From assembly GCF_000820145.1 (NCBI RefSeq), contig NZ_CDBW01000033.1, positions 16,511 to 80,510 of the forward strand: 64,000 nt of DNA. The letters run 5' to 3'. Positions 1-6,987 of the stretch are shown here, piece after piece. This DNA is from Aeromonas sobria. Its GTDB lineage: Bacteria > Pseudomonadota > Gammaproteobacteria > Enterobacterales > Aeromonadaceae. The translations under genes were made by a program, and so were the position numbers. The notes beneath the pieces were generated by a model. It did not search any database. It was not told where the DNA came from and saw only the letters and a program-made list of their open reading frames with translations. Numbering within the stretch: position 1 is the first letter of the stretch; each line of letters starts with the position of its first letter.

Positions 1-222
1 ATTCGGATTAGCCGGTGAATTTCATCCTCTGCTTGAACCGATATGGGAGCACTCCAATCTTGAAGAGCTTACAGCGATGAGACTTATGTAGCATCGCTGT
101 ATCTATTCTCTGGTCTGTACTTGGAAGAAATTCGGGTCGAGGAAAAGGCACTGGTTAGTGCGCTCGTACAGGAGCTGGCTGATCAAGAAAAACAGGTGAG
201 GACTATCGTGTTAGCCCCCTAG
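1..222 (+). pseudogene. Possible 3' end of a broken gene at the window edge
   Basis: An open frame enters from the left edge and stops at 89-91. A second frame, open from about 64, runs on to a stop at 220-222 with a charged, helical-looking composition (many E, L, V and Q). The second frame has no good start codon, so the two may be one gene with a frameshift near 70-90. I do not recognise the protein. Bases 223-393, up to the end of the next gene, show no gene that I can support. Confidence 0.2.
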
Positions 223-393
223 TTCGACCATACATTGGTTAAGCAGTAAGCCTGCTACTCTGCATTGTCTACCAGCAAGTGATCAAATCTATCACACCGT
301 TGACAAGGCCCAGCGTCCTAAAGCGTATAATGTGTCCTTTCCATACCAACCAACTTGACCACGACAAGAAGAAGGACAGAATATCCCTTAAAA

Positions 394-1368
394 CTATCGA
401 CTCTCCTCCTCTCTCCTTGGCCTGCCAAGGCGAGGTTGGCGTGATGGTCTCTCCATACGCCCGAAGGTCCGACGACCGGCTGGCAATATTGCCAGTATTT
501 GCGTATCCAGCTTGGTCAGATAACTCAGCGCATTAATCAGGTGTATACGCTTGACTGTATCGCTGTAGTGCACCATCCCAATCCCATCAGTACCCCATCT
601 CTGATATTCCTCCCGCCTGACCTGGCAGTTGTAATAGATCCCGTTATTGTCGGTAATATCCTTCCACAGCTCCCCTATCGCTCTACTCAGCGAGATATCT
701 CGTTGGTGTACAGCCCCATTAAAAATGAACGTAACGTGGGTATGAAAACGTCTATCAACACCGTACTCCAGTTTCCAGATATACCCCACCAATGCAGAGT
801 ATTTGTTCTGTATTCGACGAAGGTAACAATTCCGGTCATCCATCACGAGGTCTAACTTTAACTGGTCGTAGTAGTCTTCGTGATAGCCGATATCCAATCG
901 GATGACTAATAGTTTGGCATGCTGGTCGAATAGGCTATTAACATACGTCGCTATACTGAGCTGATTGCGGTTCTCAACGCGTTCAAGGTTCTTAAGGCGC
1001 TTACGGTGTGCCTTACTCTTGAACTCTCTTAGAAACGCATACAGCGCGTTATTGATATCCCTGGCTAATTCGTCACCGACATCACTATCGAGAGATCTCT
1101 CATGGATGAGGTGCAATCCATAAACCTCTCGCATATGCGTTAGGAATAGCGCTACCGTTGGATGCGCTGACGATACCTCCTCATGACAATAAAAATAATC
1201 ACACACGGTATCCAACGCATTAACGAGTTTGGTTGATTGCCTACGGTCAATGCAAGTGATGCGTGACTTACCTGGGGCTGAATCAACAGCCCTGACAATA
1301 GGATGCGTTGTATTTTGGAGCAGGTCTGTTATGGATAGGATATCTAATAGTCTGATTGAGTTAAACAT
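394..1368 (-). CDS. Inovirus Gp2 / YagK-YfjJ family replication-associated protein
   Basis: This 324-residue protein resembles the inovirus-type Gp2 / YagK-YfjJ C-terminal family found in satellite phages and P4-like integrative elements. The family is thought to act in element replication; that is family knowledge and not shown here. The best-matching part is about residues 140-300, with the stretches VIRLDIGYHED, YIWKLEYG and FHTHVTFIFNG, the last recalling the His-rich motif of rolling-circle replication proteins. The tail after residue 300 is rich in Arg and Pro. The start is supported by AGCGAGG seven bases upstream of ATG. It lies downstream of the AlpA gene on the same strand, a usual arrangement in such elements. 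Base composition is more AT-rich than the core genes. Confidence 0.75.
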   Translation of the reverse strand: MFNSIRLLDILSITDLLQNTTHPIVRAVDSAPGKSRITCIDRRQSTKLVNALDTVCDYFYCHEEVSSAHPTVALFLTHMREVYGLHLIHERSLDSDVGDELARDINNALYAFLREFKSKAHRKRLKNLERVENRNQLSIATYVNSLFDQHAKLLVIRLDIGYHEDYYDQLKLDLVMDDRNCYLRRIQNKYSALVGYIWKLEYGVDRRFHTHVTFIFNGAVHQRDISLSRAIGELWKDITDNNGIYYNCQVRREEYQRWGTDGIGMVHYSDTVKRIHLINALSYLTKLDTQILAILPAGRRTFGRMERPSRQPRLGRPRREEESR

Positions 1369-1742
1369 GATGGCCTCGCTTAGGCAGGAGTAACCCTACG
1401 CTGTGTGATAGACACACTCGTATACAGGGGCGATTGGTGGAATGGTATTGGCTACCTATGCTGGTGGTAGCATGACCACCACATGGGAGTGGTGTAATGG
1501 TACGCGATAGTGGTAATGGTTATTGGGTGTATATGGGTGGCTGTACATAGCGTAGTGATGTTTAATGAATGGAAGTGATATTAAATAATAAATAAACCTA
1601 AACGCGATACGCCTGCCTCACCTACGAAAATACCAAAAAACATATATAAGAAGAAATGGCTATTCCCCTAACCCATGAGCCTATCAAGGCATGATTTATA
1701 ACACTGGAAGTTATGGAGCTTACTAGGGATGGAAAAGTACAT
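1369..1742. other. Gene-free G/T-rich gap between alpA-like and gp2-like genes
   Basis: I see no gene in these 374 bases. The plus strand of 1430-1560 is rich in G and T, with repeated short motifs: AGTGGTGTAATGGT at 1488-1501 and AGTGGTAATGGT at 1509-1520, plus a related CTGGTGGTAGC at 1461-1471. An inverted repeat (GTGTG, five-base loop, CACAC) lies near 1402-1416, just upstream of the gp2-like gene. Such repeats could be binding sites for the element's replication protein, but this is inference only. Confidence 0.4.
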
Positions 1743-1946
1743 TCAAGACTGGCTTCTACCAATAAGCCAGCTATCAACATCGTGCTCAAACCAGCCAATA
1801 GAGGACTGCCCTATCTTGAAGGGTTTAGGGAAGGTCTCGTCATAACGAGGAGACTTGGGATTAAGCCAGTCATAGATAGTAGACCTGGCCATGCCAATCT
1901 TGTTGGTGAGGTCTTTGATGCGCAGGACTTTGATGGTGTTGTTCAT
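1743..1946 (-). CDS. AlpA family transcriptional regulator
   Basis: This 67-residue protein is of the AlpA/excisionase type: a MerR-like winged helix with the typical pattern RIKDLTNKIGMARSTIYDWL followed by FPKPFKIG and a Trp-rich end (SIGWFEHDVDSWL). AlpA proteins in P4-like and CP4-57 elements switch on excision or element genes. AGGAG six bases upstream of ATG supports the start. It is upstream of the gp2-like gene on the same strand and points away from the unknown 347-residue gene, as expected for the control region of a satellite element. Confidence 0.85.
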   Translation of the reverse strand: MNNTIKVLRIKDLTNKIGMARSTIYDWLNPKSPRYDETFPKPFKIGQSSIGWFEHDVDSWLIGRSQS

Positions 1947-2467
1947 GGTGTACTCCTGATGATGTAGTGGGTTGTTTCATCAGAAGAGCGGGTCAGTGAA
2001 AAAAAACAGCTCTACTCAGGCTCGAGGTATAATCAACGAGAGACTTACAGATATAGCTCTATGCACACCAAATGGCTTCAGCTTTATATCTCCTTAGGCG
2101 TTCTGTTCTGTTCTGGGATGGATCATCTGGTGAGGTAGTGAGGAGGGGCCAGGCTGCCCCCGAGCAGGTTATCCAGACCCTCATCGAGGAGGTGAGAGGG
2201 ACCCCTATGGGGGGGGGCGGGGACATAATTCACTCACTCCTGCATGCACATAATCAACCAAAGTTCAACAGAAAAAAGCCAATATTTCAACTCAAAAGCC
2301 ATCGGAAATCGACCGTTTACATCTTAAAATCTACATGGTAATGTTCATATCGCTTGGTTTGGTGCAGAGTCTTTTGCTACCGGCACAAGCATGGATGGGA
2401 CTCCTTAGAGGTATGCTTGCTTGTGTCTCCCGAGGGCGTGGTAGATATCGATGGTGGTGAGGTTGAG
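1947..2467. other. Control region with no confident gene; contains a G9 tract
   Basis: This gap separates the leftward AlpA gene from the rightward 347-residue gene and should hold promoters for both. A TATAAT on the plus strand at about 2029-2034 could be a -10 element, but I see no good -35. An 89-codon open frame at 2072-2341 has no convincing start site or family resemblance. It contains a run of nine G at 2209-2217, preceded by a C4 run that could pair with it. I do not call it a gene. Confidence 0.4.
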
Positions 2468-3511
2468 ATGGCTGAAGTGACGTGGAATACGAAAAAAGAA
2501 GAAAGAGAAATTATGTTTCTTTATGATCTTTTCGCTGATGATGCTGGGTGGCGAGGGCGGCGAAACAGAGATGTATCGATGCCTGCAATTGATGTTGCTG
2601 CTAAAAAACTTGATGCATTCATATTAGATGTTCTTAGCGAACGAGTAGAAATGGATATCTTGTTTGACAAGCTAAGAGATATGAATATAAAGGCAAGAGA
2701 CGTTAGTTTCGAAGACCCTTTTAAAATAAAATACTTGATGAAGGATATTTTTGACTGCTGCAATTTAACGTCAGACGCCTTTGAGTGGATATCATCCGAT
2801 AATCAACGACAGTGTGACTTCATCTGGACATACTTAAGAATGTCTGATGAACGCCGTGGAACATTAGAATATAAACAATCGCTTACCATTACCAATGAGT
2901 ATGAAGAGTTTGATGAAAAGGATAGGGGGCGACTACCTACGGTTAACCTCTTTGGCTTAAAATCAAATCTCTATGAGAGTCTAGGGCTACCTACGTTAGT
3001 AGACGGTAGTCATGCAAAAAAAGAATGTATTATTCGGTTCTTTGATTTGTGGGATGTATCTAGAGAAAGAAAAGAAGACGAAATGGAGGCGCTTGTATAT
3101 GCATGGAATAAAATTAAAAACAAATCAAAAATGGCTGATTGGTTAAATAAAAATGATAATATGGCTGGCTGGGCGTGGACCTATACGTTAAAGAGATTTT
3201 TGAGTTTCGATACACCAGCATGGGTTGATTTATCAAACTCTAAAAATGAAGAAAAAGAGAAAAATGCATTGATCACGCTCTACGATATGCTCTCCGTCAA
3301 AGATCAGGCACTGTTAATGGCATCTTTGAGCAAAAGTGGTGCAGTGCAGAAACATAGAATAAATTCAAACAATCGTAAGCCTATGAGCATTCCGTTATCT
3401 GATGAGCATAAAGACATGCTTAAACAGATAGCAAGGGATTCCAACCGAAAGATCTATCAAGTGGTAGAAGAGATGATCGAAACAGCGTATCAGCAGCATT
3501 ACGCTAACTAA
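2468..3511 (+). CDS. Unrecognised protein with a ribbon-helix-helix-like C-terminus
   Basis: I do not recognise this 347-residue protein. The ATG at 2468 is chosen because GAGG lies five bases upstream and the sequence before it in frame (2354-2467) is cysteine-rich and unlike the rest. The protein is mostly acidic and helical, with charged stretches near residues 205-225 and 280-290. The last 45 residues (IPLSDEHKDMLKQIARDSN, then a YQVVEEMIETA-like helix) resemble a ribbon-helix-helix DNA-binding fold, suggesting DNA binding or autoregulation. It is AT-rich. It sits between an AlpA regulator and an H-NS-like gene in a satellite-type element, a position that often carries cargo genes; any anti-phage role would be speculation. 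Confidence 0.7.
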   Translation: MAEVTWNTKKEEREIMFLYDLFADDAGWRGRRNRDVSMPAIDVAAKKLDAFILDVLSERVEMDILFDKLRDMNIKARDVSFEDPFKIKYLMKDIFDCCNLTSDAFEWISSDNQRQCDFIWTYLRMSDERRGTLEYKQSLTITNEYEEFDEKDRGRLPTVNLFGLKSNLYESLGLPTLVDGSHAKKECIIRFFDLWDVSRERKEDEMEALVYAWNKIKNKSKMADWLNKNDNMAGWAWTYTLKRFLSFDTPAWVDLSNSKNEEKEKNALITLYDMLSVKDQALLMASLSKSGAVQKHRINSNNRKPMSIPLSDEHKDMLKQIARDSNRKIYQVVEEMIETAYQQHYAN

Positions 3512-3609
3512 CCAAAGTACCTTTCCCTATTGCCCGTACAGAATTTGATAAATAATGCTAAAGATGATATTACATCCTCGTTTTCGATATTTATAGATAG
3601 GTGATTATA

Positions 3610-4011
3610 ATGAGTGAATTTCTGAAAGTGCTGTTGAACATCCGCAGCCTGCGGGCTGCACTGCGTGAGTTGTCTTTGGAGCAAGTTAAAGAAGCCCACG
3701 AGAAAATAGAAATGATTTATCTGGAGCGTTTAGAGCAGGCAGAAAAAGAGCAAGCTGCCAATGCAGAACGTCAGCAAAAGCTGGCTGAGTTCCAAGCGAT
3801 GTTGGCTCAAGCAGGTATCGACCCGATTGAGTTGGTAGGCAGTGCCCCAGCAGCAGCGACTGCGGCAAAAGCGAAACGAGCACCGCGTCCCCCGAAATAC
3901 CGTTATGTTGAAAATGGCGTAGAGAAAACCTGGACCGGTCAGGGCCGTACCCCCAAGTTCCTGACTGAGCAACTCGGGCAAGGTCGTCAGCTGGACGATT
4001 TCCTCATCTAA
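3610..4011 (+). CDS. H-NS family nucleoid protein (paralogue)
   Basis: This 133-residue protein has the two-part H-NS layout: an N-terminal helical oligomerisation region (residues 1-65, with the SEFLKVLLNIRSLRAALREL start typical of H-NS), an Ala/Lys-rich linker around 80-95, and a C-terminal AT-hook-like DNA-binding domain with TWTGQGRTPKFL, containing the QGR motif that enters the minor groove of AT-rich DNA. AGGTGA about five bases upstream supports ATG 3610. The gene lies in an AT-rich mobile region and ends at a terminator, so it is probably an element-borne H-NS. Its likely effect is to silence AT-rich cargo or adjust host silencing. Confidence 0.9.
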   Translation: MSEFLKVLLNIRSLRAALRELSLEQVKEAHEKIEMIYLERLEQAEKEQAANAERQQKLAEFQAMLAQAGIDPIELVGSAPAAATAAKAKRAPRPPKYRYVENGVEKTWTGQGRTPKFLTEQLGQGRQLDDFLI

Positions 4012-4018
4012 ATAGACA

Positions 4019-4043
4019 AGGCCATGCCCTCACGGTGTGGCCT
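4019..4043 (+). terminator. Terminator after the H-NS-like gene
   Basis: A ten-pair stem (AGGCCATGCC with GGTGTGGCCT, two G-T wobbles) around a five-base loop starts eight bases after the H-NS-like stop codon and is followed by TTCTGTTT. Confidence 0.65.
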
Positions 4044-4179
4044 TTCTGTTTACGCGCTCCATGGCCAATTAATGCCAGCTCTCATCGTTATGAACCAGGA
4101 GTATTCGGTAATGTTCTGTCGCATGACTGAGGTCAGCTGTAATGACATTATTAAAAACATCCTTTAGCATGCGCATGAT

Positions 4180-4255
<76 letters not shown>

Positions 4256-4288
4256 CGATTATCACCGAATTCCTCATAGCCGATCCCG

Positions 4289-4489
4289 ATGCCAGCCATA
4301 AAAGACTTAGACGCAGAACGTACCGATTTGGATGCACGATTACGTGAAGCCATTGATAGTTGGGATCCACGTCGCCCCAGACGCTGGCTAGCGAAATATG
4401 GCGGTTGGCGAGTTGAAAAGCGTTCCCTCCTCACGCAGCGATATTGTGCGATACGCGACGAAGCCCAAGCCTTGCTGACGAGTAGTTAG
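4289..4489 (+). CDS. Small hypothetical protein
   Basis: A 66-residue, highly charged protein (many D, R and E, with a WDPRRPRRWLAKYGGWRVEKR stretch). It starts 34 bases after the tRNA-Thr gene and has no clear ribosome binding site. I do not recognise it. Its composition is protein-like, but existence as a real gene is uncertain. Confidence 0.35.
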   Translation: MPAIKDLDAERTDLDARLREAIDSWDPRRPRRWLAKYGGWRVEKRSLLTQRYCAIRDEAQALLTSS

Positions 4490-4577
4490 CCTGGGTATTC
4501 ACTGTGATTACCTGAACAAATTGCTCCATGGGTAGTCCAATGTGCCTACCCATCACCCAGCGTAATGACGGAATGAC

Positions 4578-4958
4578 ATGTCAATCGATCCGAAGCAACC
4601 TTTGCCGCGTTACTTGCAAGTAGCACATTGGCTGCACGAACAGCCGCGAGCAATCAGCACACGTGAAGCAGCAGACGTATTTGGTGTTTCGTCTTGGTCC
4701 ATAGAACGCGATTTTGCCAGGGTTCGAGCGTTGTCCGGGATCGTGGTGTTCGATGAGCAACGAGTACCCAGCAAAGGTGGGCAGCAATATCTACTGCGGG
4801 TGCTACAGATTTTCCCCTACTGGCTTGACGAACACCAGCAACCCCATCAGCAGCTCGCCAGTTCCTGGGAGCTCAACGCCCCCCTCACGTGGCGAGACCT
4901 GCTCTGCCGTCCTTGGTGTCAATTAGTCGCCCGACATCAACGCAGCATCGACGATTGA
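4578..4958 (+). CDS. CaiF/GrlA-like transcriptional regulator
   Basis: A 126-residue protein whose N-terminal 60 residues form a helix-turn-helix of the CaiF/GrlA type (PRYLQVAHWLHEQPRAISTR, then EAADVFGVSSWSIERDFARV). GrlA and CaiF are activators; GrlA controls type III secretion and flagella in enteric pathogens. The C-terminal half is Trp- and Pro-rich. It is encoded just upstream of the LuxR-type gene on the same strand, suggesting that both regulate the type VI genes that follow, but no direct target site can be read. Confidence 0.7.
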   Translation: MSIDPKQPLPRYLQVAHWLHEQPRAISTREAADVFGVSSWSIERDFARVRALSGIVVFDEQRVPSKGGQQYLLRVLQIFPYWLDEHQQPHQQLASSWELNAPLTWRDLLCRPWCQLVARHQRSIDD

Positions 4959-5126
4959 TCCTGCTTGTATCGTGCGCTTGTCTATCTAGAGGGCCAAGCT
5001 CTTGGGGAAGGCTGCAGGAACAATACGCAGCTCATTCCAGGCCTTATCAACAACCGATTAAATATTGTGTCACCTGATTAATTGTTGATAGTATTTAGTA
5101 TGTTTACTCGCTTTTAAGCCGAATGA

Positions 5127-5927
5127 TTGACCATTACTCCGCTCTACTTCCTCAATACCACCGATGCACTGACGTTGATCACCAAGTTCGGTACCGCTAC
5201 TGATGAGCAGTCTATCGTGACCTTACTCCGCTCACTCTGTCAGCAGATGGGATTTGACCATTTTCGTTTGGGGTTCATTTCCCCCAGCTCGATACAGCGT
5301 CCTGACGTGCGGATCTTCAATGGCTGTCCTGCTGAATGGGTTCAAGTTTATAACGAACGGGACTTTCTGACTGTCGATCCGGTCGTGCGTAAAGGCATGG
5401 TCTATAGCACGCCAATCCTGTGGGCCAATCTCATCACTGAGTGTTGCGGCCAACAGGATGCTGCTGGATTGGAGGTCATGATGCTAGCCCAAGAGGCTGG
5501 GTTACGCGATGGCATCACCATCCCCTGGCATGGACCTAATGGTCATTTGGGGCTGCTCTCTCTTATCACGCGGACACCACGCACGGAACATCAATGGCTT
5601 AGCGCGATCCCATTTCTGAGCTGGTTGGCGACACACATTTTCGAAGCCGTTGCTCGAGTTTATCTGTCAGGTGCCGCGCCTCGTGAGTCGCTGAGTCAGC
5701 GGGAACTGGAGGTATGCCAGTGGGCGGCAGAAGGGAAGCAGGTCAGTGATATCGCCAAAATCCTGGGCATCACCCCTAGAACGGTGACCTTTCACCTGGA
5801 GCGTATTGCCGAGAAACTGGGTGCCAGCAATAAAAGCCAGGCGATATCCTGGGCGCTCAAGCAGGGGCTTGTGCGGCTCAATATCGATGCTGCGTTAGTG
5901 GGAAATATCAGTGAGCTTAGTGAGTAA
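5127..5927 (+). CDS. Orphan LuxR-type regulator with autoinducer-binding domain
   Basis: This 266-residue protein has an acyl-homoserine-lactone-binding domain (about residues 20-165) and a LuxR helix-turn-helix (about 185-250; LSQRELEVCQWAAEGKQVSD, then TPRTVTFHLERIAEKLGA). The binding-pocket residues usual in the family are present: W, Y, D and P in EWVQVYNERDFLTVDPV, a W in ILWANL, and G in AGLRDGITIPW. The only in-frame start fitting the family length is TTG 5127, with a weak ribosome binding site. No luxI synthase is in the window, so it looks like a LuxR solo. Its position upstream of hcp suggests density- or signal-dependent control of the type VI cluster. Confidence 0.9.
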   Translation: MTITPLYFLNTTDALTLITKFGTATDEQSIVTLLRSLCQQMGFDHFRLGFISPSSIQRPDVRIFNGCPAEWVQVYNERDFLTVDPVVRKGMVYSTPILWANLITECCGQQDAAGLEVMMLAQEAGLRDGITIPWHGPNGHLGLLSLITRTPRTEHQWLSAIPFLSWLATHIFEAVARVYLSGAAPRESLSQRELEVCQWAAEGKQVSDIAKILGITPRTVTFHLERIAEKLGASNKSQAISWALKQGLVRLNIDAALVGNISELSE

Positions 5928-6087
5928 TGCTAACTGGCGCAACAATTCGCTCGCTTTATGGTGCAATCCACTGTTTGCGTAACCTTTGCTGGTCGATGTG
6001 CTCATTCTGAGCGAGTTCTTGCTCAAACCTAAGCGTGCGAGGAAGGCAGGCGGCACTAACTCATTGATAAGTAACGATTGCAATGGT

Positions 6088-6103
6088 TGGCATGGTCGCT
6101 GCT
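6088..6103 (+). promoter_or_regulatory. Candidate sigma-54 promoter of hcp
   Basis: TGGCATGGTCGCTGCT matches the sigma-54 consensus TGGCAC-N5-TTGCW with two mismatches and keeps the essential GG and GC twelve bases apart. It lies 52 bases before the hcp start codon, so transcription would begin near 6115. Sigma-54 control of hcp through VasH is known in Vibrio cholerae and Aeromonas type VI systems. Confidence 0.55.
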
Positions 6104-6155
6104 ACGGGTTGGTCGAGTGCTATCTCGTTTAACCAACCTATTCAGGAGCATACCC

Positions 6156-6674
6156 ATGCCAACTCCATGTTATATCAGCATCGAAGGTAAAACCCAGGGC
6201 AACATCACCGCCGGTGCCTTCACCTCTGACTCCGTCGGCAACATCTTCGTACAGGGTCACGAAGACGAGATGCTGGTGCAAGAATTCCAACACGTTGTAA
6301 CTGTACCGACTGACCCGCAATCCGGTCAGCCTGCTGGTCAGCGTGTCCACAAGCCGTTCAAGTTCACTGTTGCACTGAACAAAGCCGTGCCGCTGATGTA
6401 CAACGCCCTGGCCTCCGGTGAGATGCTGCCGAAGGTAAACCTGAAGTGGTACCGCACCTCTGTTGAAGGCAAGCAGGAGCACTTCTTCTCTACTGTGCTG
6501 ACCGATGCCGTTATTGTGGACATCGACTGCCAGATGCCGCACTGCCAAGACCCGGCGAAGTCTGACTTCACCCAGCTTATCCAGGTCTCTCTGGCCTACC
6601 GCAAGATTGACTGGGAGCACACCGTTGCCGGTACCTCTGGTGCTGACGACTGGCGTGCGCCTATCGAGGCGTAA
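6156..6674 (+). CDS. hcp: Type VI secretion tube protein Hcp
   Basis: Hcp (TssD) forms the hexameric rings of the type VI tube and is secreted with its effector load. This 172-residue protein has the family start MPTPCYISIEGKTQGNITAG and the conserved KPFKFTVALNKAVPLMYNAL segment, which match full-length Hcp. The start is fixed by CAGGAG eight bases upstream of ATG; the frame extends further upstream but without Hcp-like sequence. It heads an auxiliary cluster with vgrG, a chaperone, a PAAR-RHS effector and immunity gene. None of the sheath or membrane-complex genes (tssB, C, E-M) are in the window, so it must work with a main apparatus elsewhere. Confidence 0.97.
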   Translation: MPTPCYISIEGKTQGNITAGAFTSDSVGNIFVQGHEDEMLVQEFQHVVTVPTDPQSGQPAGQRVHKPFKFTVALNKAVPLMYNALASGEMLPKVNLKWYRTSVEGKQEHFFSTVLTDAVIVDIDCQMPHCQDPAKSDFTQLIQVSLAYRKIDWEHTVAGTSGADDWRAPIEA

Positions 6675-6987
6675 CGGCTCGTTTTCCTTTCTTTGTTTTA
6701 GTTCTCTAGTAGTGCTTGTCCACGTGGTTCGTATCCGTAGCACGTAGATGTTTCCCCAGCCTGATGAATCCCGCAGGCTGGGGCCTTTATGTTTTGCCAT
6801 CCCCCTGTTCTGATGTTGAGAGCGGAGTGATTGCAAAGCAATAAGGGGTGTTCTGTTATGCAGACACAATCAGTGTATTACCCGTCATCTTACTTATCTT
6901 TGGTTTTCGCATGTGTACCAGAGAGGGCGGTAGCGTGGTGTTTTGACTGGTGTCTGACTCAGTGTCGAAAGGTGATAGGGGGATTTC
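6675..6987. other. hcp-vgrG intergenic region
   Basis: These 313 bases contain the hcp hairpin at 6754-6783 and, beyond it, AT-richer sequence in which a vgrG promoter could lie (TTGACT at about 6950 without a clear -10). A 46-codon frame from 6858 overlaps the vgrG start and has no family resemblance. No gene is called. Confidence 0.5.
6754..6783 (+). terminator. Hairpin after hcp
   Basis: A perfect ten-pair stem (CCCCAGCCTG with CAGGCTGGGG) with a ten-base loop, followed by only a weak T tract (CCTTTATG). It probably acts as a partial terminator, so that hcp is made in excess of vgrG. Confidence 0.55.

Noticed and set aside
2072..2341. 89-codon frame after alpA
   Set aside because: No ribosome binding site and unnatural composition around the G9 tract; treated as control region.
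5050..5126. A lux-box-like palindrome before the LuxR gene
   Set aside because: CACCTGATTAATTGTTGATAG has no matching second half, so no lux box can be claimed.
6078..6155. In-frame upstream extension of hcp
   Set aside because: The Hcp family starts at MPTPCYISIEG, where a good ribosome binding site is found; the extension overlaps the sigma-54 promoter.
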